This document shows positions 10,205 through 21,779 of a DNA stretch of 64,000 nucleotides, one piece after another. A program made the position numbers and the translations under genes. Source of the DNA: Allacma fusca (lineage: Eukaryota > Arthropoda > Collembola > Symphypleona > Sminthuridae); the NCBI GenBank assembly GCA_947179485.1, contig OX359246.1:54787632-54851631 (forward strand). Direction: 5' to 3'. A model generated the notes under the pieces. That model did not search any database, was not told the origin of the DNA, and saw nothing but the letters and a program-made list of their open reading frames with translations. Positions within the stretch are counted from its first letter, which is position 1. Each line of letters begins with the position of its first letter.

Positions 10205-10590
10205 GTATGGCGCTAATTTATAAAATGGTCAAGAAGTACAAGGACGGCTGCTCGCACATTTTAGGGCTTGGAATCGGGGTTAACTGTAAGTGCCTAAAAT
10301 CTTATGAAATGTCGCATGGACTCTTTTGTCAAATTAATTTCAATTAAGACCTTACTTTTAAAAATGTAGTGAAAAAAGGTGGAGTTGTGAGCTTTTTCCT
10401 GAAATATCTCCGGCCTCTTATATGGCAAACATTGGAAAAGGTGGAATTGTATGGGAAAGAAGAATCAATATGGCGACCTAGGCTTGCTGAAATATTAGGG
10501 GAGGGCGAAATCCCAGATTTCCAAGGTAGCCATTCCGGTTTTTATCGCATCATTCTTGATGACGCTGAAGATGCGCGCAAGTGTAAGTAA
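10205..10590 (+). CDS. CRAL-TRIO (Sec14-like) protein, copy 1: only the last two exons visible
   Basis: Two exons, 10205-10285 and 10370-10590, match exons 5 and 6 of the four complete paralogs downstream in length (81 bp for exon 5), splice phase and sequence. Exon 5 gives the LGLGIGVN segment. Exon 6 gives the KVELYGKEES..WRPRL..I..IPDF core and the GFYRI ending of the CRAL-TRIO C-terminal half. Both splice sites are intact and the frame stays open to a TAA. Exons 1-4 are not in the 1 kb back to the retroelement LTR. Either the LTR element sits in intron 4 and the 5' half lies outside the window, or the copy is truncated. CRAL-TRIO domains bind hydrophobic ligands such as phosphoinositides, tocopherol or retinoids. 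A working product from these exons alone would lack the ligand pocket. Confidence 0.6.
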
Positions 10591-12054
10591 TCTTGATCGT
10601 ATTCCTAACGAGGTTGGAGACGCCGCTTCCAGGAGAACTCAGTGACATTTGCAACTTAAGTTTTATATGATCCACTGATTATGTTTCAGTTTTCAGTGTA
10701 TAAGTTGTATATAAATTACACTCATCCTTTAGAATCTCATAACGTGTAAATATAATCGAAACAAATTGGTGACACTCACAAGAGGCAAATTTTAAATGGA
10801 AAAAGTTACAGAAATTTTAAAATATCGGTAACAATAAAAGGACATGTACTGTTTATTGCTTCTCCAAAATATTCTACATTTTCAAATTTTTAAAACACCT
10901 ATTTTTGCAAGAAGCAATGCTCAGTGGTTGATAATCTTCTTCAAATTAAATTCAAGTTTATAAATTATTTCAGTGGCATTGCATACTGTTTCCGTGTTTA
11001 CGTTACGCTTATTGCATTTGGCTGAATAGCTTCAATTTCTTGTAGCAATAAAAATGAGTTGTCATTAGAAATCTGTTGGAACATTGTTTATTCTCAAAAC
11101 CTTTGTTGAGGTATTGGCATTCTACACTAGACTCGACTCAAGTAAGCTTCCTTCATTTTGCGAAGTTTGAAGAATACAAAGCAATAGCGACTATCCGATA
11201 CATAAATTCTATTCTGTATCTTTTGCACTTACTGAAATAAATTGTAAATATAATAAGCACTCATGCAAGCAATTAAGCTGCCATACAGTTTTTAAATCTA
11301 ACAGTATTCCCCAGACAAGATCAGAGAGAAAAAGAAATATTGTTGCAACATCTGTGTGTACTGCTGTTGCTATGTTTATGTCTCTCGTTGTAACTAAAAA
11401 AATAAGTATTTTACACTACACTGCGAAAAGGCAATTTCAACTTCTGCCACGTGTCTATCTTACAGCCGACAGTGCTGACTGCGGACACCTTTATCACACG
11501 TTCATTTACCTGTGTGATATATGTATGTATGTCATTAAAATAAATGATTCAATTGTGTATTTTTCTGACACCAACAATAAATGTGGCTTCCCTTCGCTAT
11601 TCACTCCATGAAATTCTCCAGATGTATAGTTACTCTTGCATCTATCGATATATGTATGTAAAGCATGAAATTTATCTATACACATATACTATGCGACCTT
11701 ATGAGCTGAAAATATTTCCCATTTAAATGCATTTAAAATATGGATATAAGCCCCTCTTCTCTGTAACCTTTTACGTGTAATCAATACACAAAACACAATC
11801 AGCATCAAAGAATAACGTAAATAATAATAGATTCGCATACAATTACCAGCACAAATATATTTATTCTAACTGATGGTTATTACTAATTACAGCTTATAAA
11901 ACAATGTTAATAACCAATCACAATCAGCAATTCCGTCACCTGTGATCACTGATTTTCATAATTAGCAATTACAATAACTAGATAGATAAAATTATTGACC
12001 GATCTAGCCTTAGCCCTTTCAACCTGCATTTCACAGCTCAAAGTTTCAGATTAG
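10591..12054. other. Intergenic, nothing coding recognised
   Basis: AT-rich. AATAAA motifs near 10832 and 11044 could end copy 1 transcripts. The short ORFs are not supported by homology or splice structure. Confidence 0.5.
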
Positions 12055-12100
12055 TATATATGATAAAATGGGAAGTGATATAATAGTAGTGAGTTCAGTC
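12055..12100 (+). promoter_or_regulatory. Possible core promoter of a small secreted-type ORF
   Basis: TATATAT (12055-12061) runs into GATAAAAT (12062-12069), followed by a TTCAGTC arthropod-type initiator with the A at 12097. The spacing from the second box is about 35 bp. It is followed 54 bp later by a CACCATG start context. Confidence 0.35.
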
Positions 12101-12150
12101 AACAATTACTATAATTAAGGAGAGTTATTACTTTTAATTATTTGTCACCA

Positions 12151-12387
12151 TGTCCTCAGATAGTACTTTTGTGATATGGTTTATTATACATCTGCCCTTG
12201 AATTTTGTGTAAATATTTTTAGTGTTCTTGTCATAGCTCTTTCTTCCAGTAGTACGTTGTATTTTGCTATTGCAAGGTCTCTAAGGTCAGTCTTGAATAA
12301 CAGATTTAATTATGTCGCAGAATATGTAATTAAGTTTATTGATGTGCGTGCTCAGGTTAGGGAAAAAACATTTTATTGGATGCTATA
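12151..12387 (+). CDS. Possible small membrane or secreted protein (two exons, about 63 aa)
   Basis: A CACCATG start at 12151 opens a short frame that stops within about 20 codons unless a 45-nt intron (GTTTAT..TTTTTAG, about 12177-12221) is removed. After removal the frame continues to a TAA near 12387. The product would start with a short polar lead, then a hydrophobic stretch (VICVLVIALSSS), then a basic helical tail. This could be a signal peptide with a small mature peptide, or a tail-anchored type. No family is recognised and there is no paralog in the window. The support is the promoter, the Kozak context and one intron that rescues the frame. Chance cannot be excluded. Confidence 0.3.
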
Positions 12388-14196
12388 AATAACTGGGAAC
12401 AAATCAAATTAGTAGTTCTCATTGTCATTAAGGATATAATAACCTATTGCAAGCCCATACTAGACTTGTCAGATACTGTGCTTAATTGTTCTTCCTCTCA
12501 GCTCTTGCTATTAATTAGAAATGACTGACAGGTACTACAGCATATACACAAAAGACTTCATCATACCTGGAAAACCGTAAATGTTATAAAATTGTATATA
12601 AAAGATGTGTGTACATTTTATAAGCAGGTGATATGTAGAACCGCAGAAGTAGGGTTGTTATATTGGGCATCAATCCGTTAAATAATTGTAACGCTCATAT
12701 GTACGCACACCTATGTAAATGGTGATAGTATTTAACTTCACGCAAATCCGTGCGTCATAATTATTTTGCTTATACGCTTAAATTTAATCTACAAGGCTCT
12801 ATCTCCACGTCAAATATTTCTGCAATAATTATAGCAGGGATTTGAGCTGGAGACCAATTTACTTTAAACATATCCTCAGCAATGATGGAAAATCCTGAAA
12901 ACTTTTTAATTTATCCCACTTTAAGGAAACAGTGTGCCATCATTCATTGTACTTTGTTGTTAACATCTGTTATATTTTCAACCCTCTACGAATAATTACA
13001 TACTTGTTTTCCCAACATGTCATGCTCAACTCAACTGTTTTTTTGTGATCAAGACGGGAAATCTCGATTACCCCCTTATAAATACTTCGTCCAACTAGTC
13101 TTAAGAAATATGGAATGTACTCAAGTTTATTATGAGTTGCTATGATAGAAGTTATGTACACACGCCTGACATTCTGTCATAAAGGTTTGTAAGTATATAC
13201 ATGAAGATTTGCATGTGCTTGATCAGAGTTTGACACAATGGTGTATGCTTTCGGTATTTCTGCTTATTCGCCATTTGTTAAACAACATATGTAAATGTCT
13301 TTAATTGGGAATAAAGTTTTAAATGATATAGCAATCAAAGTTTAATGCATCATTATCAAATTAATGTGATCGATCATGGGGCTTTGAAGAGGATTAAACT
13401 TTGTGTGTATTTGTACTGGATGAAACCACATGGCAGCCAAGACTTTCCGAAATTTCCCAACAGGTGGATGGTCCGAATTTTTATAACCGGTTCCTAAAAC
13501 CATAATAAAGAGATGTACAAATGGAAAAAATCGAACAAACACTTACACAGACCTGCGTAGAAAAATTCCAGCTCTGAAATTGGGAAATTCCCTCCACATC
13601 AAAGCAAAAACAAAACATCTAATGAAATCTGTTCTACCACTTGAAGTACAGTACAATCTCTCTATTAGAGAAGCTTAAGAGACTGCTATTGTATGGGTGT
13701 CTCTTAAAGAGAGTTGCACTGATTGTAACAAAAAACAAACAGGTATCACTCTGAAAAAAAATTGCTGCATATTCACTCAAGAAAAGAATAAAATATTGAA
13801 TCCACCTCTTGCGCCAACTCAACGTGTTGGTTCCAGGACTTTTGGATTTGGGAAATGTACAGAACTGACTTCTGATTTTGTACCTAAAGAAATTGGAGTC
13901 GCAGAGGAAGGGTCGTGGGTTATTAGGGACGTGGGAATATTCAACAGCCGAAGAAAATGCCCAGGACTACCGTGCAAAAAATTGTACTTACATTTCATCA
14001 TAATTTTTTTTTTACTTTCAAGAGCAAATAGAACTGCAGTGAAGCATAATATTTTAAATTCTCACCCCCTCAATTATCTCAATTCTTTTTACAATAATTA
14101 CTAATTCAGCTTCCATTCCAACAGCGATAACCTTTATATTTACAAGTTGTGCGTATATGTTGTGTAGAAATCCTAAATGAACTCACGAAGGAACCG
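12388..14196. other. Intergenic; possible pogo-like transposon end near 13647
   Basis: From 13647 a TACAGTACAATCTCT start resembles the terminal sequence of pogo/Tigger-type elements. No matching right end was found nearby. The ORF at 13697-14104 has no recognisable domain and lies in this repeat-like DNA. Confidence 0.3.
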
Positions 14197-14925
14197 CTCG
14201 GGGTGGATAGCGCGGATCCAAATGAAACTTTGTATGAGCATAGGACCTTGGCTCTAAAAAACCTAAACCCGCAAAAACGTTTGGGCCAGTTCGCGCTAGT
14301 TCAAACACCATGCTGCTCGAAAGATTAAATTTTATTTTTCATTGGACAGGTGGAGACACCGATTGATTTTAAAGTTGGCATGTTAGACCCCATAGAAATT
14401 CCAATTTTCGAATGTCAAAATGCAAAGGCATTGGTTAAGATGTCCCACAAAGGCTTAAAAGACCTGCGAATTATCAAAATGAGTCACAAAACGTTCGTAG
14501 GTTACTACATCCTTGGAAGCAAATTTTGACCAATCGCAGATCTTTGAAGCACTCTTGTTTGTTTTAACCAATCGAAGGTCATTGGAACTTTTTCTGACGT
14601 AATTTGACAATTCGGAGGTTTTTGCAGCCTATGTGACGCATTTTGGCCATTCGCAGGTCATTAAAATTTTTGTGACTTATTTTCACCAATTCCAAGTTTG
14701 TATTTCGGTATTCAAAAATTGGAATTTCTATGGGGTCTACCATGCAAATTTTAAACTCAGACGGTGTACCTGTCGGATGAAAAATAAAATTTAAACTATC
14801 GCCCTGCATGGTGCCTGAACTAGCGTGAATTGGCCCAAATTATTTTCGGGTTTAGATTCTGAACCAATGTCCTGCCCTATATGCTTACACAAAGTTTCAT
14901 TTAGACCCGCGCTTTTCACTCCGAG
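14197..14925. mobile_element. Fold-back DNA element with very long terminal inverted repeats
   Basis: The left arm from 14197 (CTCGGGGTGGATAGCGCGG) and the reverse complement of the right arm ending at 14925 (CTCGGAGTGAAAAGCGCGG) align with frequent mismatches over roughly 300-370 bp each. Shared blocks include AATGAAACTTTGT, AAATTTTATTTTTCAT and GACCCCATAGAAATTCCAA. The arms nearly meet in the centre, and the centre itself carries smaller CCAATCG..AGGTC repeats. There is no coding capacity. This is the structure of a Foldback-type or long-TIR MITE. No target duplication was recognised, and the mismatches suggest an old copy. Confidence 0.75.
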
Positions 14926-15925
14926 ATTTTCAATTGTAAGCATTTTTACCTGACGCTTTAGCAGGAAAGTATCAATAAAAAAATATTAGTTTTTATTTCG
15001 AAGTAAACATTTAAAAATTAGGTACTCAGTAGCTGTCCTTAAGAATTGTTTCAAATAATTGTAGCATTGAGGCTTATCGGTTTTACAATTTCTTCAACTT
15101 GAAGCTGATTAAATCAATGAATTTCCAATCGGATTCTAAAATTATCGTTTCATTCTTCAAGGGAATCGCTTCCTAACAGTTTGGGTTTTAGTACAGTGGT
15201 TCATTGTTTAGAAGGAGACGCAGAATTATTGTATGCTTCCTCTTCCGACACATATATTGTAAGGTTTCACAGACTGGCCTTAAAGGCAACATACATAGTG
15301 ACTGACCCTTAATTGTGGTATCTACCACGATTACGCTATGATTCAGTGCACAGGAAACTGGAAATAAAGTGTGTTCATAATTATATGTATATGTAAGCAC
15401 ATTAGTAAGAAATGAAAAGCTTGTGTGATCGACCCATTTAATCACCTTGTTCCTTTGTTAGTCATTGGAAAGCCATTTTAAGTTTCTTACTTTACGTCTC
15501 ACTTCAGTTCAAGGGCAGGCAGGTTCTCCTCGTAAGTACATACCTCTTGTTTTCCTTATTGTTTTCAGGAGACTCTCATTGTCATCCAAATATATATATC
15601 CCATTGTATTTTACACTGTCTGAATCAGTATATGTACATTTATTCTCTCTTTTTTAATCCAAATGTATTTTATAATGCCAGGATGCTCCTCAATCAAATT
15701 AACTATCACGTTTTTATGCGTTCCTTCTGACATGCCCAAAGTTCCCACAAGCCTCATCTGTTTTTATACGAAGAGTTTCCGACCTCTCACAATTCACACC
15801 CCAGTGCTCCAAGAGTGCAACCAGTCAATGCTAAATCACATTATAGTATTTCCAAGTATTACTCATTCCGCGAGTTAATAAGCTTGTGCTTTTTGATATC
15901 TATATTTTTTCCATAAAATTACATT
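14926..15925. other. Intergenic upstream of CRAL-TRIO copy 2
   Basis: A TATATATATC box (15591-15600) and an AATCAGTA initiator-like site (A at 15627) could form a promoter for the gene starting at 15926, but upstream ATGs lie between them. Nothing else seen. Confidence 0.3.
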
Positions 15926-17577
15926 ATGTGTACACCTAACGACCTGCCAAAGATCTTCTTGAGCAGGACGGAATTGCGTAACTCATCATTTTACAAATAC
16001 TTGAATCATCCCATTTTTCGAGATGTGGACAAATTGGTACTAATCTTTGATTTAATTGTCCCCTCCCCTTGAGGTTGGGGAACGAAACTTTTTTTTATCA
16101 ATAGAACGCTGAAGTATTTCTTGGTTTTCAGTCTGATGAAGATCATCTGAACCTAATTATTGACCTGGAGTCGTGGGAGGCTCCCAAGCGTATGGAAGAT
16201 GTATTTGCATACAAATTTGCTGGATATGATCCTCTGAATCGGCCAAGTAATTTTTCCTATTTGTTTTTTTTTTCAGTTCATTATTTCAAACTATGTTTTC
16301 TGCAGTGAAACATAAAAAGAATGACATTAATGGAAATTAAATTCTTGAAGTTTGGATCATCAAATTAGGGACCTGTCCAATAAAGGAAATTCTGGAGCAA
16401 GGAGAGGAACAAGTCCTGGAGCGGTATTTTTGTCAAGCCGCACATTGGGTCGTAAAAAGGTGCTAATAATTTCTAGCCATAAATTTACATATGTACGATT
16501 ACACTACGAACAGAGGTGGACACTCCTTCATGCACTTATTTAATGCACTCAGTTAATTTAATATTATTATGCTAACGCTATCTGTAATTATACACAAGTA
16601 TTGTTGCAAAATCCCCGGAAGAAAATCAAAGTCAACAGGCTGTTTTTGTTGTGGACGCTAAGAGAGTGTCAAAAGGTATCCTGCATTTCTCAAGTAAGTT
16701 TTTACTTGCGAAGTTTCTCTTCTCCAGTGTGATATTATTTCATGAATTTCAAAATGTCCGTGATTTGTAACACATCATTGAACCTGATTGATAGTCACCA
16801 CTAGCAGAAGATATAAATGTAGACTTTAGGGTCCTAATTTGAAATAATCTCGTAACGTAATTAAGGGAACGGCTAGTTTTTTTAAATTCAAAAAATAATT
16901 ATTCATATCTTATTCATTCTAAGGATTTCAGCACTTTTTTGTGCATAGCTTTTCCAGGTGTTTCTTGTATTTTTATTAAAGACTGCAATTACATTTATGT
17001 GTGAATGCTTAAAAATTTTGTCAGCCTTGCCAATGCTTGCTCGAAATTAAAAAGGACAAATTTACAAGCTGCAATATCCTTTTCGATAAATGAAAGCTAA
17101 AATAAATACGTAATTACGTTAATTTAAAAAAAAAGCATTATAAAAGTTAAAAGATGTGGCCAGCTAAACTAAATTATAAATTTCTGTTGGCCCAATAGCC
17201 CTGAGGTTTATGCTTCGAATGTCTCGAAAATATAAGGACAGCTCCATATTGATGACAGGGCTCGGAATCGGTGTCAACGGTATGATAATTTATTTTAAAA
17301 CGTTCAAATTAGAACTAATTACCACTTACTTCAGTCTTGAAAAATATTTTAAAATCAAAATTATTCCGTAGTGAACACATTTGGAGTCCTTATTCTCAAC
17401 TTGATTCGACCAATAGTACGACAAACTTTGCAGAACGTCGAACTTTACGGAAAAGACGAGTCTCGTTGGAAACCTAGACTTTCTCAGATTTTTGGCACTG
17501 CCGGAATCCCAGACTTTGAAGGCTCTGATCGTGGCTTCTACCGCATCATTGTTGCTCCTGAAATCAATGATCCATAA
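15926..17577 (+). CDS. CRAL-TRIO (Sec14-like) protein, copy 2 (six exons, 238 aa)
   Basis: Exons 15926-16036, 16132-16246, 16351-16459, 16599-16693, 17199-17279 and 17372-17577 join in phases 0,1,2,1,1 to one 238-aa frame with GT-AG borders. Exon 2 carries the WEAP..F.YKFAGYD..NRP lead into the domain. Exon 3 gives WIIKLGTCPIKEIL, the classic 'RPVWVVRLG' strand of CRAL-TRIO. Exon 4 gives the AVFVVDA strand. Exons 5-6 give GLGIGVN..VNTFGVLILNLIRPI and the W..RL..I....IPDFEG ending, equivalent to the 'NaPwlFn..wklvkPfl' segment. The protein should be a soluble lipid-ligand carrier without CRAL-TRIO-N, GOLD or membrane segments. The ligand cannot be told. An AATAAA at 17769-17774 is a likely poly(A) signal. 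It is the second of five tandem copies. Confidence 0.85.
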
Positions 17578-19456
17578 ATCCGCTTTTGACACGTAATTTC
17601 CAATTTATCCAAAACTCTTTTACTCAGAATTTCAGCTGGAAATAGGTACAGACATTATCAAGTAAATATTAGACTTTTGGTGTTTCCAATAAGTACTAAA
17701 ACTCGAGCTGAGCGTTTCGTTCAAAAAGCATGTCATAACTGGGAACACAAATGTAACATAAAAACCCGAATAAAAACAGGTAAATGAACAAGCGCAAATG
17801 AGGAGCTTGGATATAATTAACAGTTTTTAGAGCATCCAGATTCTACTATGCTTGATTCGTTGTGCCTGGCTGGGATGACCGAATGTTCAGAGCAGTAATG
17901 ACCTTCACAAAACTACTCACACAAACGGATGACTACAAGTCCTGGATGCATAGGTACACCAATACAAAGCTGTGCTATATCTACAAAAACAAGAAAACTT
18001 CCCTGGAATATAAAAATGTATTCACATATGATCAAAGGTCGTTAGAAAATCGCGTACAAATAAAACTGGCAAGGGGAAGTGTATGAATAAAAAGGGATAT
18101 TAAAGGAAAAAATTATTGTTGATGCGCAAACCAGTGGTTGAGTTAACGCAACCCATAGATTGCATATACTTACATCGTGTCCAGGAGGGCATACAGATTT
18201 ATTCATAGTATAAATACTCCAGGGAAATTTAACGACAGGGAGTAATCTTCAGCAGCCTTCATCCAAGAGAGTTTCATAGTATCACTGTGTAGCTTTCGTT
18301 AATGAAATTAGAATCCGTATTTTCCATGTTCGTTTGCAATAATCACATAATTTTATTACTCAAATTCAGAGAAAAAGTGAATAACATCTTCTACTTCTAA
18401 ATTTGACAAATTGAAATTCTTTAAAGCAAGCATTGTGCAGAAGAGCCATTATTGTTCCCTGTTTTGCTGGATCCATCAAATGTGACACAGTCTTAAAGGG
18501 GTAAGTGCATTTCTAAAAAAAAATCCTTTGATTCCCAAGATCTGTTCATGTAGTGTCTACATTTTCAAAGAGTTTCATTATCTCAAAATTCCCCGATGAC
18601 ATGCTGAGCATTGGTTTCAGGGGTTGTTGGCATGTCGAGGTATTGTCGATATGAAGTGATGTTAAAATAATTGTAATGTTAATATTTATTTTGCATACAA
18701 CACGTGTCCCTATCGAGTCCTCCGGAAGCGGCAGTACATTTTATGGCTAAATATAAATACAAGGAAACGTATATATGTACATAAAGGCTTGTCAAACTTC
18801 CCAGATTAGTATTGGTATCTAGAGTTCACATTGTTTTGACAAAAATACAACAATTAAAAATTCCCAGCATTCATAAATGTATGGCAGTGATACAAACTGA
18901 ATCTTTGTGTTTTTATTATTATTTACGAGTAATAATTATTGTAATCCTCCCTTAGTCACATACTTCTAAATGAGTTTGAATCTTTTTACATACTAGTTTT
19001 GCAAGAAAAAAATACATACATTTCCCCATTCTACATGGCTAACAACCTTTGCATTTACTCTTCCATGTCCATCCCAATGTTCCTAAAGCAGATTTAATTT
19101 GCCTTGTATTTTCTCAGTATATGTATAGTAGGTATGTATCTACTTGAAAGTTTGTACACTTCAGATTCCCTTTAAGCCCTAAAGATTCCAACACTAAACA
19201 CGAGATTGATTACGAAGGTGCTCTGTAAATAAGAGTTTCACATAAATATGTACATACATATGTACCCCGTATTCAAAAGCTAAACATGGTTGGCATCGAT
19301 TATCAACATTTGATTCATATGTAAAATTCCTAATATTTTTTCTACCTGTTTGCTTTAATTTCAGTATCCTTATAGTATGGTCTGATCATAGTATCCAGTA
19401 CTTTGAATAATCAAATTAAAAATTCAGTTCAAATTTGCTTACTAGTAAAAAAAAAC
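17578..19456. other. Intergenic, no gene recognised
   Basis: AT-rich with many TACATA-type simple motifs. No domain-bearing ORF and no clear element. Confidence 0.5.
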
Positions 19457-20008
19457 TAGAGCTGGGACTGTTCCTGTTCGAACTAAACGTTTTGGTCTGG
19501 TTCAAAAGTTTGGGCCATTTGAAATGGTTTGTTCCAAATTTATACCGGACCAGGGACTCCGTTCCAAAGTTTTGAACCAGACCATTAGGACCATTGCTGT
19601 ATAAGGACCAGATCGGAATATTTGGCAGGACCAATTTACGAACTCTATTCTTTTGAAAAGAATACCCAAGGGTATAAAAAAAACTACAAAAAAGTTAAAT
19701 CAAAGGATTTTCAATCAGCTATAATTATTTAATAACACCAGGAAAAATGTTGTCTGTTTAGTTATACATACATTTCTTCAAATAATACCCCGACATTAAT
19801 TTTTGGTCATTATGGTCTGATCCACCCCGGCCCAATCTGGTCTGGTCCGACGGGTGGACCGACCAAACGTTCCTTGTCCAGGAAATCCGCCTAACCATAT
19901 GTTCCTTGGTCATAGTCCAAATGTGTGGAACATACCATATGGAATGGTCCTTTGCATGGACCACACCCACCCAAAATCTTGGAACGAACCGGATCATTCC
20001 CAACACTC
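19457..20008. mobile_element. Degenerate hAT-like nonautonomous element rich in GGTCC/GGACC subrepeats
   Basis: The ends TAGAGCTGGGA (19457-19467) and TCCCAACACTC (19998-20008) form an imperfect inverted repeat of the type seen in many hAT elements (CAGNGTTGGGA). The inner parts are packed with variants of GGTCTGGTTC and GGACCAG in both orientations, the usual subterminal transposase-binding clusters. No ORF of transposase type remains. The flanking 8 bp do not match, so the copy is old or the edges are off by a few bases. Confidence 0.5.
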
Positions 20009-21779
20009 CCTATAACACATTAGGATCAGGGATGCCAAAATACATTCCAAATAATCAGTCTATAATGATTAATCCCAGAAACAATTTGATTTAAACTGTC
20101 TTAAAACCAAAGCTCGAAACGCTAATTGTAAGAAAAACTTGTTTTCCCACCACTAAAAATCAACCCTACCAACAACGAGCATGTTACGTGGTTGTGTTTT
20201 TTTTACAGATCATTGCTAAAATCTGTAGAAGGATACAACCTAGAAATAATTAGACGAATCCTTTGACGTAAAATTTTTTAAAAATTTAGGAATTTACAAT
20301 TTACTTCTGACCGACACTTTCACCTGTGACGATCCTCCTAACGTTTCAATCCTGACTATGCAATGCAGGTGTTCCGATGATTGTTGATTGACCAATAACA
20401 AGAAATGACTCATTCATTGATGACTAAGCTCAGAGAAGTAATGAGGAGATACTTTCCTCTACTAATAATTTCCCAATCAGAAACAAGATTGGCACTCCCT
20501 CCCGGTACAACTGGGTACACAATGCGTGTCAAGGCCGAGTCAAATATAACTATCTCACGTCTATATGTAAAAGTCTTTTACTGGCACAATGCAAGCGAGC
20601 ACTACCTCATACGTCAACTATACGGGAAGACCAAAAGTTGTATGGGCAACTTCTATGGTGTAAGGAACTAGTGAAGGTCAAAATCAAACTCCTGAAATAC
20701 TCATAGAAAATACCTGTTCCTCATCAACTTATGAATGATATCAGGGCAACATTCACGGAATATAAATAATTGCTGAATGAGCTTATAAGGATTATAACAT
20801 TTCCCTATTAATAAACTTTCCTTTATGTCTGAGACGTGGTGAGGCTGGAGCTGTGATGTGAAGTGCGTACTCGTAGAACTGCGTTGCATGTCCTATGATA
20901 CAAGTGTCCTCATGCTTGTTACATACATACATGTACATGTGCTTATTGTTAGTACATATTTGCACCTCCGTTCTGAATAATAAGTACATGGGTGTTTCTC
21001 ATGATTCACCCTTATACTTGTACTCGTATATACATACAACATATGGGAATCCCATCTCCACGTTTTTAACGGTCTATATACATAGATAAACAATCGAGGA
21101 AACATGACTCCTTTTTTTAGGGTTCTTCATAAATTTTCGCATATTCCAAGCTCATTATAACCACGTAGCCCATTTAGGTACTTTCATCTCTACACGTACT
21201 TAATAAGAATTTGTTCAATGAGCAAAAATATGAATCTTGAGTAAGCTATTTATGCACATGATTATATACATACACTCTCAGACTTTATCTTTGTTCTCAA
21301 TTTATCCACATCAGCCTTCCAAAAGTGAAGGTACTTCATCAAAACTATTTTTTATTTTTTTTTATCCTACTGCTGTTGATACAAAAGCAGACTTTTCGCA
21401 TCAAACGTTTATTTTTTTTTTTGCTGCCGACCAAAGTATGGATAGATATAAAAACTGGCATTCCATGCTAAGACCTAACTATATGTAAGTATGCATGAAA
21501 GCCAAATATAAGTAGTGCAAACTGTGATGCAAGTGCAGAATGACAACAAAGCGTCCCGTGTAATTAAATTAATGGTAATTTTTTTCCCAAACCTATGGTT
21601 TAAGAGTACGTACATATGTCTACTCACCACGTTCATTTTTAAGCCCCTTTGTGTTTTTACCCTCTTATTATGACACTTAAAATAACACAACTCTCAATTT
21701 TCAGATGTGCGAGCATTAACATTTTGGTTGCTCACTTGAAAACTAGACGGATTCGTTGGTGAAGAGATTACTCAAGAAA
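20009..21779. other. Intergenic upstream of CRAL-TRIO copy 3
   Basis: A splice acceptor (CAATTTTCAG ending at 21704) precedes the copy 3 start by 75 bp and implies an upstream noncoding exon. A TATAAAAA box at 21447-21454 is a weak promoter candidate. No other gene seen. Confidence 0.35.

Noticed and set aside
13697-14104. A 135-codon ORF.
   Set aside because: It overlaps repeat-like DNA, has no domain, and its composition is unlike the supported exons.
20405-20671. An 88-codon ORF with a plausible globular composition.
   Set aside because: No family, no splice signals that extend it, no paralog.
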